A stretch of DNA of 64,000 bases from assembly GCA_963843275.1 (NCBI GenBank), contig CAWJJM010000011.1, forward strand, positions 124,001 through 188,000, read 5' to 3'. Made by a program: the position numbers and the translations under genes. Below the pieces are notes generated by a model. That model saw only the letters and a list, made by a program, of their open reading frames with translations. It made no database searches and was not told the DNA's origin. Positions 57,070-64,000 of the stretch are shown here, piece by piece. Every line of letters starts with the position of its first letter. Position 1 is the stretch's first letter. The DNA comes from CAWJJM01 sp963843275. Its GTDB lineage: Bacteria > Acidobacteriota > Thermoanaerobaculia > Multivoradales > JBCCEF01.

Positions 57070-57730
57070 GCCGCCGCTGCTGCCGGGGCCCGCCTGGCAG
57101 ACCTCCGCCGGCGAGCACCCGTCCGCCGAGGCGTGGGAGCACCTCGCCTGCGGCGAGCTGGCGGCCGCCGAACGCCGCCGTCTGCTCGACCACGTGGCGG
57201 GCTGCACCGAGTGCACGCGCATCTACCGCGCCCTCGGCATCCTGGAGCGCGGCGCCCGCGCCTTCGACCCCGGCGTCCCGCGACGGGGGCTGGCGCTGCC
57301 GGCGCGGCCCGGGCCGGTGGCGTGGCGCTGGGGTGCGGCGGCCGCCCTCGCCGCCGCCGCGGCCGCGGTCGTCCTGTGGATCGGCGTCCGCCCGCCGGCG
57401 CCGGCCGTGCCCCCCGCCGCCGGCGTCGTCCGCTCCGGACCGGCGGCGGCGGTCCCGGTCCTGCGTTCGCCGCTCGGCACGGTCGCCGGGCCGGTCGCCT
57501 TCGCCTGGGAGGCGGTGCCCGGAGCGGTGCGCTACCGCCTCGAGCTGCTCGACGCCGACGGAGAGGTCCTCGGCGCGGTGGTGACCGGCGGCACCGGGGC
57601 GGCCTGGCCGGCCGCCGTCCCGGCCCGTCCCGGCCGCTACTACTGGCGGGTCGTCGCCGATCTCGAGCGCGGCGGCACCGCCGCCTCGCCGTTGGCCGAC
57701 TTCGAGCTCACCGGTCCGCCGACCCGCTAG
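57062..57730 (+). CDS. Anti-sigma factor with zf-HC2-like domain
   Basis: 222 aa. The N-terminal zinc-finger-like anti-sigma domain reads HPSAEAWEHLACGELAA, then LLDHVAGCTECTRIYRAL, i.e. His...Cys...Cys pattern. One TM helix (GAAAALAAAAAAVVLWIGV) separates it from a periplasmic β-domain, FN3/Ig-like (VAFAWEAVPGAVRYRLELLD, PGRYYWRVVADL). It should hold the adjacent sigma factor inactive until an envelope signal reaches the outer domain. Confidence 0.82.
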   Translation: MAEPPLLPGPAWQTSAGEHPSAEAWEHLACGELAAAERRRLLDHVAGCTECTRIYRALGILERGARAFDPGVPRRGLALPARPGPVAWRWGAAAALAAAAAAVVLWIGVRPPAPAVPPAAGVVRSGPAAAVPVLRSPLGTVAGPVAFAWEAVPGAVRYRLELLDADGEVLGAVVTGGTGAAWPAAVPARPGRYYWRVVADLERGGTAASPLADFELTGPPTR

Positions 57731-57909
57731 ACACCGGATGCGCCCTACATCCACGCCGGTCTCCAGCTCCGCCCCCGGCCGGAGTCGCCGGACGCCCGCG
57801 CCGGGGAAGCTCGCCCCGCCGGCGACGCGCGCCGCGCCGCGCCGCCGGGTCACGCCCGACGAGGAACGCAACTCGAGCCGCCCCACCCCCCTGCGAGCGG
57901 GCGTGAGCG

Positions 57910-59028
57910 TCACGCGGCGGGACGCCGGGGTAGCGTGAACACCGGCACCACCCAGCCCGCCTCGAGGTCGATTCCCAGGACGACCACGTGGAGGAGCAGC
58001 GTCCACGAGATCCTCTCCGCCGGCGAGCGCCACACGGTCGGCCGGCAGCCGCTCGGGATGTCGAAGGCGACCGGCACGGCGGCACCGCGCGGCCCGAGGT
58101 AGAGGTCGGCCGGCGGCACCGAGCGTTCCGCGGACCAGAGCTCGGAGTGCCCGATGCGGCGGCTCGCTCGGCCGCTGGAGCCGGGTGGTGGAGGGTCCAG
58201 GGCCCATCGCGTGCAGACCAGGCGGAGGCGGATGGCCTTCGGCGCGCTGCCCAGGCCGGTGAGGATGCGACCCTCGAGCCGGCCTCCGATCGCCCCGGGC
58301 AGCGTGCTCATCTCGAAGGTCGAGGCGCCGAAGCGCCAGCGGACGAGCCACAGGCGCAGTGCCAGGCCGGCGAGCAGGAGCGCGGGGACGAGCCACGCGG
58401 CGCTGGGCAGCAGCGCCCGGGCGAGCCCGGCGGGGTCGTCGCGCCAGCGCGCCAGGTCCGGGGGGGAGCTCCGCCAGACGACGAGGACCATCGGCAAGGC
58501 CAGGGCCGCAGCGCCGGCTGCCGCCAGGGCGAAGAGGGCCGAGGTCGCTCCCACCCGCCCGCGCAGCCGGCCGGTCGCCCACTCCTCGTTCCAGCGCCAC
58601 GGCTCGTCCGGAGAGGCCTGTCGCAGCACCTCGGAGGCGTCGGGCTCCCGCAACCCGCCGTGCCGGAGCCCTGCGCCGTCGGGCATCGCCCGGAACAGCG
58701 CGGTGAGGGCCACCAGCCCGCCGAGCAGCGAGGCGGCGCCCAGCGACCCCATCGGCTCCCAGCCCGGCTCCCCGAAGGCCCATCGCACCACCGCGACCGA
58801 CAGCGCGGCGAGCCCCAGCACCTGCGCCAGTCCCGAGATCGCCAACCCCGCGCAGGCGAGCCCGCCGCGGCCGACGACGGCGAGCGCGCCGCGCAACTCC
58901 GCGTCCGAGGGCAGCCCGGGGTTCGTGGCGGGCTCCGTCGCGGTCTCCGAAACGGGGCTGAAGTCCTCCAGAGGGACGAGCGCGGCGGCCTCCCGGCGGC
59001 CCTCGTCGTCGCCGGCGAGCCGGCTCAC
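57910..59028 (-). CDS. Membrane protein of unknown function
   Basis: 372 aa; GTG start with GGGGGAGGGG immediately upstream. About four TM segments in the first 215 residues (ACAGLAISGLAQVLGLAALS, LGAASLLGGLVALTALF, ALFALAAAGAAALALPMVLV, SAAWLVPALLLAGLALRLWL), then a soluble β-rich C-terminal domain (RLEGRILTGLGSAPKAIRLR, VPVAFDIPSG, ISWTLLLHVVV) resembling a common uncharacterised proteobacterial/acidobacterial protein. A GCGTGA-GCG-TCACGC hairpin spans its stop. Confidence 0.7.
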   Translation of the reverse strand: MSRLAGDDEGRREAAALVPLEDFSPVSETATEPATNPGLPSDAELRGALAVVGRGGLACAGLAISGLAQVLGLAALSVAVVRWAFGEPGWEPMGSLGAASLLGGLVALTALFRAMPDGAGLRHGGLREPDASEVLRQASPDEPWRWNEEWATGRLRGRVGATSALFALAAAGAAALALPMVLVVWRSSPPDLARWRDDPAGLARALLPSAAWLVPALLLAGLALRLWLVRWRFGASTFEMSTLPGAIGGRLEGRILTGLGSAPKAIRLRLVCTRWALDPPPPGSSGRASRRIGHSELWSAERSVPPADLYLGPRGAAVPVAFDIPSGCRPTVWRSPAERISWTLLLHVVVLGIDLEAGWVVPVFTLPRRPAA

Positions 59029-59089
59029 CCCCTCCCCCTGGCGGCCGGTCGGCCTCCGGCGAGGACGAGGCGGCAGGCGAGGGGGCCGC

Positions 59090-60754
59090 TCACCGGTGAG
59101 CGGACCGGGCCGGAGGCACCCCGCCTTCGCCGCGCCGCCGCAGGGCCCAGGCCGCAGCGGCCGCCAGGACGAGGGCGAGCGCGACCAGGCCCGACCGCCC
59201 GAGCGCCGGGATCTCGAGGACCGACGCTGCCGTCACCACGACGCAGGCGGAGAACTCGGAGCTGTCGCCGGTGGGGTCGGAGACGCTGGCCACGGCGGTG
59301 ACGAACCAGCCGGGGGGCACGGCCGGAAGGGAAACGTCGATCGGCCCGCTGCCGGAGCCGTCGGTGGAGACCTGCGCGAAGCCCAGGTACTGCTCGCCCT
59401 CGCCGAAGCCGGACGGATCGCAGGCGGAGCTGGCGTAGAAGGAGACCAGGAAGGGACGGCCGGGATCCGACTCGAGGAGGCCGGTGACGGCCGTGACGCC
59501 GCCGCTCGCGACGGCGCTCGCCAGCTCCGGGTAGTTCTGGAGGTGGTTGTGGCCACCGTCGCCGTCGCCCGGGTCGTTCGCCGTCACGCCGTCGTCGCCG
59601 AGGTCGATCCCCAGCCCGTCGTTGGCGAAGATGCGGTTGCCGCGGAAGGTGTTCTGGAGGTTGTCGACGGCGCCGGCGACGGCGATGCCGGCGCCGTGGT
59701 TGAAGGCGATGACGTTGGCCTGCTCGGGCTGCAGGCCGCCGACGACGTTGCCGTCGCAGCTGCCGCCGCTGGTGCCGATGTGGACGCCGTCGGAGCCGTT
59801 CGGGATCGGCACGGTCCCCGTCGCATCGGTGCCGATGAAGTTGCCCTGGATGACGGCCGAATCGGCGCCGAGGCCGATGAGGATCCCGCGCGAGGCGTTG
59901 CCGGAGATGACGTTCCCCTCGCCCGCCGCGCTCCCCCCGACGAGGTTGTACGCCGAGGCGAGACCGTCGATGCTGAGACCGACGAAGTTCGGCAGCGCCG
60001 TGAGCCCGTCGGCGCCGACGCCGATGAAGTTGCCGAGGACCCGGTCGTCGCTCGTGTTGCTGGCGAGCGACACGCCGTGCTGCGGGCTGCCGGCGAGGAG
60101 GTTGCGATCGGCCGGGTCGGCGCCGCCGATCCGGTGGCCCGACCCGCCGAGCACCGCGACGTTCGAGCCCCCGTTGCCGAACGCCGTGGTCCCGGCGGGA
60201 TCGGTGCCGAGGAAGTTGCCGGCGATCACGCAGTCGTCGGCACCGTCGAGGACGATGCCGGCGCCGCCGGGGCTCGAGCCGCCGAAGACGAAGCGGTTGA
60301 TCACCAGCCCGCGCAGGGTGCTGCCGCTGCCGCCGGCATCGACCGACAGGCCGACGCTCCCGGACCCCGCCGCCGAACCGTCGATCTCGATCAGCAGCAC
60401 CGCGTCGTCGCTCGCCGACCGGGTGTTGGCGCTCGCCCCCGGCTGGCTGGTGCCGTCGATCGTCATCGGCACGCTGACCGCCGGCAGCGGGCTGGCGGGC
60501 TGCAGGGTGTGGACGCCGGCGCCGGGGATGGCGAACTCGATCCGGTCGTCCGTGCCGTAGGCCCCGACGGCCACGACGTCCGGGTCGACCGCGCTGCCGA
60601 GGTCGAGCGACAGCAGCGCCTCGCGCAGGGTGACGACGCCGTCGGTCGCGACGCCGTCGCCGCCGCTGGTCACGGTGACCGTCGCCGCCCGGGCGCCGAT
60701 GCCCCCGAGAAGCGCCGGAAGAACGAGCAGACCTGCGAGCACCGCCCGCCTCAT
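59090..60754 (-). CDS. Secreted β-helix protein with IPTL-CTERM-like tail
   Basis: 554 aa; start ATG 60754 with AGGAGG. A signal peptide, then a CSLREA/choice-of-anchor-like start (GVVTLREALLSLD) and parallel β-helix repeats built on VIAGNFLGTDPAGTTAFGNG, VLGNFIGVGADGLTALPN, VIQGNFIGTDATGTVPIPNG and NTFRGNRIFANDGLGIDLGD. The C-terminus is IPALGRSGLVALALVLAAAA, then WALRRR, a sorting signal of the IPTL-CTERM type (short motif, TM helix, Arg cluster). Probably exported and processed at the membrane; possible surface or polysaccharide-binding role. Confidence 0.82.
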   Translation of the reverse strand: MRRAVLAGLLVLPALLGGIGARAATVTVTSGGDGVATDGVVTLREALLSLDLGSAVDPDVVAVGAYGTDDRIEFAIPGAGVHTLQPASPLPAVSVPMTIDGTSQPGASANTRSASDDAVLLIEIDGSAAGSGSVGLSVDAGGSGSTLRGLVINRFVFGGSSPGGAGIVLDGADDCVIAGNFLGTDPAGTTAFGNGGSNVAVLGGSGHRIGGADPADRNLLAGSPQHGVSLASNTSDDRVLGNFIGVGADGLTALPNFVGLSIDGLASAYNLVGGSAAGEGNVISGNASRGILIGLGADSAVIQGNFIGTDATGTVPIPNGSDGVHIGTSGGSCDGNVVGGLQPEQANVIAFNHGAGIAVAGAVDNLQNTFRGNRIFANDGLGIDLGDDGVTANDPGDGDGGHNHLQNYPELASAVASGGVTAVTGLLESDPGRPFLVSFYASSACDPSGFGEGEQYLGFAQVSTDGSGSGPIDVSLPAVPPGWFVTAVASVSDPTGDSSEFSACVVVTAASVLEIPALGRSGLVALALVLAAAAAWALRRRGEGGVPPARSAHR

Positions 60755-60787
60755 GTCGCGCACCTCCTCACACACCGGTTCGAGACA

Positions 60788-60830
60788 GAGAGAGGGCTGC
60801 GGAGCGCGACTTGCTCACCTCCCGTCGCCG
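60788..60830. repeat. 43-bp repeated element, copy A
   Basis: 37 of 43 positions match copy B at 61681-61723, with no gaps. Core TGCTCACCTC[C/A]CGTCGCCG. Copy A lies in the 99-bp gap between the two IPTL-CTERM-like genes, 33 nt upstream of the β-helix gene start on the minus strand. Confidence 0.6.
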
Positions 60831-60853
60831 GTCCCGGGGCGGAGGAGTCCTCG

Positions 60854-61552
60854 TCATCGGGGTGCCGGCGCCCGCGATCCGACGAACCGCCGGCGACGCC
60901 CGCGCAGGCGGAGCAATCCGTGCCCGGCGAGCAGGCTCACCAGAGCGAGCAGGCCCCAGGGGCCGACGGCGGGGACCGCCGCCGCCAGGGCGGGGGAGCC
61001 GGGCTCGACCCCCAGGCGGTACGGTGGAGGAAAGCTGGCGCCGAACCCGGGGTCGACCGGCACCCCGACCAGCAGGTCCGCCGTCACCGGGAACAGGATG
61101 CAGCTCTGGGTCGAAACCTGCCAGGCGTAGGACACCGTCAGCAAGCTCGGCGGCACGGTCGGGTCGATGCGGTAGAGCGTCTCTCCGCCGCCATCGGTGA
61201 GGAAGAAGGGCGTCGAGGAGAACTTGAGCTCGGGAGGCCCGCTCTGGGTCAGCAGCGAGGGGAAGACGTGGGGGGGACCGACGCAGTCGCTCTCTGCGTA
61301 GAAGGACTCGAAGGTCAGGTTCTCGTTGCGCACCGCAGCGATGCCGGTCTCGCCGTCGACGCTCAGGGTGGTGAGCGCCAGCGACGCGCTCATGATGGTG
61401 CTGGTCGGCGAGTCCTCCCGTTCGAAGTCGACGACCCGCCCGAGCGTCTCTCCGTTCGACGCCCGGACGACCGCGCTGCCCGCCGGGAGAACCTGTGCCG
61501 TGGCGCCCCCGCCCCACAGGGCGAGCACCGCCAGGATTGCGACCCTCTTCAT
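60854..61552 (-). CDS. Small exported protein with IPTL-CTERM-like tail
   Basis: 232 aa from ATG 61552, with AAAGGAGG 5 nt upstream. Signal peptide (VAILAVLALWGGGATAQV), a β-rich middle (IAAVRNENLTFESFYAESDC, LTVSYAWQVSTQSCILFPV) and a C-terminus VPAVGPWGLLALVSLLAGHG followed by a LRLRGRRRR cluster, the same plan as the β-helix neighbour. No family recognised for the middle. It reads into the β-helix gene with 99 bp between them, so the two may be cotranscribed. Confidence 0.72.
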   Translation of the reverse strand: MKRVAILAVLALWGGGATAQVLPAGSAVVRASNGETLGRVVDFEREDSPTSTIMSASLALTTLSVDGETGIAAVRNENLTFESFYAESDCVGPPHVFPSLLTQSGPPELKFSSTPFFLTDGGGETLYRIDPTVPPSLLTVSYAWQVSTQSCILFPVTADLLVGVPVDPGFGASFPPPYRLGVEPGSPALAAAVPAVGPWGLLALVSLLAGHGLLRLRGRRRRFVGSRAPAPR

Positions 61553-61680
61553 TGCAGCCTCCTTTCTCACCCGCGATCCCGGGACGGCGGCACCGACCGC
61601 CGGCAGGACGGCCAGCCATCCGGGCTCCGGCTGGCTCGTGAGCCCTCGCGGGCACCCGCTCCTCGGCAGGTCCCGTCTCC

Positions 61681-61723
61681 GAGAGAGGGGGGTGGAGCCC
61701 GACCTGCTCACCTCACGTCGCCG
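61681..61723. repeat. 43-bp repeated element, copy B
   Basis: Partner of copy A. It lies in the divergent gap, 10 nt before the ATG of the CHAT-TPR gene and 128 nt upstream of the 232-aa IPTL-CTERM gene. Could be a duplicated promoter or operator, or residue of a gene duplication. Confidence 0.6.
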
Positions 61724-61733
61724 CCCCACCGGG

Positions 61734-64000
61734 ATGAGATACTGGGAGCCACCCTTGAAGGCCTCGCTCCAGACGGTCGTCCGCGCCGCCCTGGCGGCTC
61801 TGCCGGGGCTCGGCCTGGCCCTGGCGCTGAGCGCCTGCGGCGGCGGTTCCGAGGGACTGCTCGTCACCGCTTGCGAACCCTGGGGAGCGGCGAGCCGGTC
61901 GGGGGTCGAGATCGGCGATCGGTTGGTCGGTTGGCGGAGCGGCGGCCAGGTCGGCCGGCTGCGCACGCCACTCGATCTCTTCGTCGTCGAGATCGAGCAG
62001 GGCCTGGACGGCCCGGTCACGCTCGAGGTCGACCGCCGTGGTCACCGCCGCCTGCTCCGCCTCGACGGCGGAGCCTGGGATCTCGAGACCCGAACGGGCG
62101 GTGGCGACGCCGACCCTCCCGGGGAGGGCTCGGATCACACCCTCCGGCGGCTCCGCGCGCAGGCCGCCGCCGCCGCGGCGGCGGCCGACCCCCGGCTCGC
62201 CGCCTGGTGGCACGTGGCCGAGGGCGACCTGCTGACCGGGGCTGGGCGCTTCGCCGAGGCGGGGCGCGCCTACGCCCAGGCCCGGCACGAGAGCGCCGGA
62301 CCGGCGGCGAGGGCGGCCGTCGACGACTGGCAGGCCCGGCGGCTGATCGCCGCCGGCAGGCTCGACGACGCGGCGGCGGCGGAGCGCCGCGCCCTCCACC
62401 TGCGCGCGGGGCGGGACCCCGGCGGCGCCGCGGTCGCGGTCTCCCTCTACCAGCTCGGCCGCATCGCCGCGCGCCGCCAGCGCTGGGACGACGAGGCGAA
62501 GCTGACCCGTGCCGAAGCGATCCTCCTTGCGATGCCGCGCGGCCGCGAGCTGCTGGCCGAGGTCCTCAACCTGCGCGGCATGATGGCCTGGGGCCGGCGT
62601 GACCTCGACGCGGCCGCCGGCCACTACCGGGCGGCCGCGTCGCTCCTCGCCGGCCTCGGCCGCGAGAACCCGCTGCGCGCCAATCTCCTGGGCAACCTCG
62701 GGCTCGTCGCCGAGCTGCGCGGCGACATGGGCGAGGCGGCCGGGTTGTTCGCCGCCGCGGCGGCCCTGCACGCCCGGGTCGACCCGGAGAGCGTCGACGC
62801 CGCCTACGCGTACAACTACCTCGGCATCCTGGCCAAGCAGAAGGGCGACCTGGCCGCCGCCGAGCACTGGTACCGGCGCGCCGAGGCGGTCTTCGAGGTG
62901 GCGCTTCCCGACGGCGTGGAGACCGCCGGGATGCTCAACAACCTGGGCAACCTGGCCCTGCGACGCGGCGAGCTGGCCGCCGCGGAGCGCCTCCACCGTC
63001 GGGCGCTGGCGGTTCGCCAGCGAATCGTGCCGGGAACGGCCGACCACGCGGCGAGCCTGCAGAACCTCGGTCAGGTGCTGGAGCTCGAGGGCGAGACCGA
63101 ACGCGCCGAGCCCTACCTGGTCGAGGCCCGGGCGATCAAGGCCCGGGTGGTCCCGGACAGCCTCGACTACTCCAACGCCCTCACCGCCCTCGGCCGTCTG
63201 CGCCAGGACCAGGGGCGGCTCGACGAGGCCGAGTCCCTCCACCGCGAGGCGCTGGACCTGCGCCGCGCGGTGGCGGAGGGGCGCTGGGAATGGGCGGAGA
63301 ACCTCTTCTTCCTCGGGGAGATCGCCCTCGCCCGCGGAGACCGGGGCGACGCCGAGAAGCTCTGGCGTCAGGCGGTCGACGGGATCGAGCAGAACCGCGA
63401 GCGCCCCGAGTGGGACCCGGAGGAGCGCTCCGGCTTCGCCGCCCCCTTCCAGCGCTACTACCGGCGGCTGGCGGCGCTGCTGGCGGCCGGCGGCCGTGCG
63501 CGCGAGGCCTTCGAGCTGCTGGAGAGCGCCCGCGCCAGGGCGCTGCGCAGCCTGCTCGCGGCACGCCGGCTACGCCACCCCGCCGGTCTGACGGCGCCGC
63601 GGGCGGCACGGCGCGACGCCCTCCGGGAGGCGCAGGGCAGGCGGCTCGACGAGATCGCGGCCGCGCTCGGCGAGGGCGCGGTGCTGCTCGCCTACTCGGT
63701 GGCCGAGGACGGCACCCTGCTCTTCGTCGTCGCCGGTGGGACGGCCCGTGCGCCGCAGGTCCACCGCATCCCGGCCGGGGAGGAAGAGCTGCGCTCGCGG
63801 GTGGCGATCTTCCGCGCCCTGGTCGAACGCGGGCGCCGGGGCGGCGCGGTGGTCGAGCCGGCGCTCCTCGCCCAGGGCCGCTGGCTCTACGAGCGCCTCG
63901 TCGCTCCCGCCGAGAACGCCCTCGCCGGCGCCGAGCGCATCGTGATCGTCCCCGACGGGCCGCTCTTCTCGCTGCCCTTCGCCGCCCTGGTGCGCCGCCG
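61734..64000 (+). CDS. CHAT-TPR lipoprotein, 3'-truncated
   Basis: 755 codons are open to the window end. ATG 61734 is assumed; TTG 61755, which has GGGAG nearby, is an alternative. Lipobox-like ALSAC follows a hydrophobic stretch. A PDZ-like segment (GVEIGDRLVGWRSGGQVG) precedes at least eight TPR-type helical repeats (e.g. AYNYLGILAKQKGDLAAAEH, MLNNLGNLALRRGELAAAE, SLQNLGQVLELEGETERAE). From about residue 640 a CHAT caspase-fold domain begins (AVLLAYSVAEDGTLLFVVAG, ERIVIVPDGPLFSLPFAAL); the His/Cys dyad lies beyond the edge. CHAT-TPR proteins are proteases in several defence and death systems. Confidence 0.85.
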   Translation, partial: MRYWEPPLKASLQTVVRAALAALPGLGLALALSACGGGSEGLLVTACEPWGAASRSGVEIGDRLVGWRSGGQVGRLRTPLDLFVVEIEQGLDGPVTLEVDRRGHRRLLRLDGGAWDLETRTGGGDADPPGEGSDHTLRRLRAQAAAAAAAADPRLAAWWHVAEGDLLTGAGRFAEAGRAYAQARHESAGPAARAAVDDWQARRLIAAGRLDDAAAAERRALHLRAGRDPGGAAVAVSLYQLGRIAARRQRWDDEAKLTRAEAILLAMPRGRELLAEVLNLRGMMAWGRRDLDAAAGHYRAAASLLAGLGRENPLRANLLGNLGLVAELRGDMGEAAGLFAAAAALHARVDPESVDAAYAYNYLGILAKQKGDLAAAEHWYRRAEAVFEVALPDGVETAGMLNNLGNLALRRGELAAAERLHRRALAVRQRIVPGTADHAASLQNLGQVLELEGETERAEPYLVEARAIKARVVPDSLDYSNALTALGRLRQDQGRLDEAESLHREALDLRRAVAEGRWEWAENLFFLGEIALARGDRGDAEKLWRQAVDGIEQNRERPEWDPEERSGFAAPFQRYYRRLAALLAAGGRAREAFELLESARARALRSLLAARRLRHPAGLTAPRAARRDALREAQGRRLDEIAAALGEGAVLLAYSVAEDGTLLFVVAGGTARAPQVHRIPAGEEELRSRVAIFRALVERGRRGGAVVEPALLAQGRWLYERLVAPAENALAGAERIVIVPDGPLFSLPFAALVRR

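Noticed and set aside
60788..60836. Short upstream ORF (VSKSRSAALSLSRTGV) as a leader peptide
   Set aside because: The GTG has only a GGGAG directly abutting it, and the equivalent frame at copy B does not stop at a similar point.
58154..62602. Very long plus-strand open frame of about 1,480 codons
   Set aside because: It is antisense to four supported genes and its translation is Arg/Pro/Ala-rich with no domain; it results from high GC and few stop codons.

Overview
The window is very GC-rich, gene-dense double-stranded DNA with short intergenic gaps and many ATGA, GTGA and TTGA stop/start overlaps. The gene content suggests a diderm, heterotrophic, protein-degrading bacterium of the Acidobacteriota, possibly Thermoanaerobaculia: a coproporphyrin-type heme pathway (ChdC + CpfC), GWxTD and DUF2911 proteins, a tricorn-like protease, several large secreted peptidases (M14, M28+PDZ, S9, M29), a six-heme cytochrome c, a CHAT-TPR lipoprotein and proteins with IPTL-CTERM-like tails. 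This placement is an inference from gene content only; there is no rRNA in the window.

Layout. 1-1.5 kb: end of the heme genes chdC and cpfC. 1.4-8.6 kb: a surface-glycan cluster (GT-C-like membrane protein, three GT4 glycosyltransferases and an initiating polyprenyl-phosphate sugar transferase). Three of its genes carry single-base frameshifts, and repairing one shows that an apparent 130-bp gap is the real C-terminus of a glycosyltransferase. 8.6-9.1 kb: a non-coding tandem repeat of a 218-219 bp palindrome-rich unit. 9.1-15.2 kb (minus): a TIMP-like secreted protein, the TgpA-like transglutaminase / DUF58 / MoxR module, a lipoprotein and a GT2 enzyme. 15.3-21.7 kb (plus): recA with a candidate promoter and inverted repeat, an M29 aminopeptidase, glutamine-dependent NAD synthase, a CPBP protease and a Xre-RES toxin-antitoxin pair with a well-formed, apparently leaderless promoter. 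21.8-30.2 kb: tricorn-like protease, then (minus) the six-heme cytochrome, an S9 hydrolase and a BON protein. 30.4-36.8 kb: threonine ammonia-lyase, purEK, DUF2911, PlsC (minus), and a ferredoxin coupled to a saccharopine-dehydrogenase-like enzyme. 36.8-39.9 kb (minus): PD40 propeller and M28-PDZ peptidase. 40.3-47.7 kb: GT-C membrane enzyme, a ZnuABC-type metal importer, then (minus) MoaB, FolE, GWxTD lipoprotein and FabH. 47.7-56.3 kb: a nuclease-helicase fusion, M14 peptidase (minus), and a coupled minus operon of a 4-TM protein, an orphan HyuB hydrolase and an NRAMP-like carrier lacking the metal-binding motifs. 56.5-64 kb: ECF sigma and anti-sigma factors, a membrane protein, two IPTL-CTERM-like secreted proteins and the 5' three quarters of a CHAT-TPR lipoprotein cut by the window end.

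No CRISPR array, rRNA, tRNA, insertion sequence or prophage gene was seen. The most unusual items are the HyuB/NRAMP-like operon, the Xre-RES module close to NAD synthase, the palindromic tandem repeat, recurring -10-like hexamers placed 6-8 nt before start codons, and a 43-bp element repeated around the IPTL-CTERM/CHAT locus.
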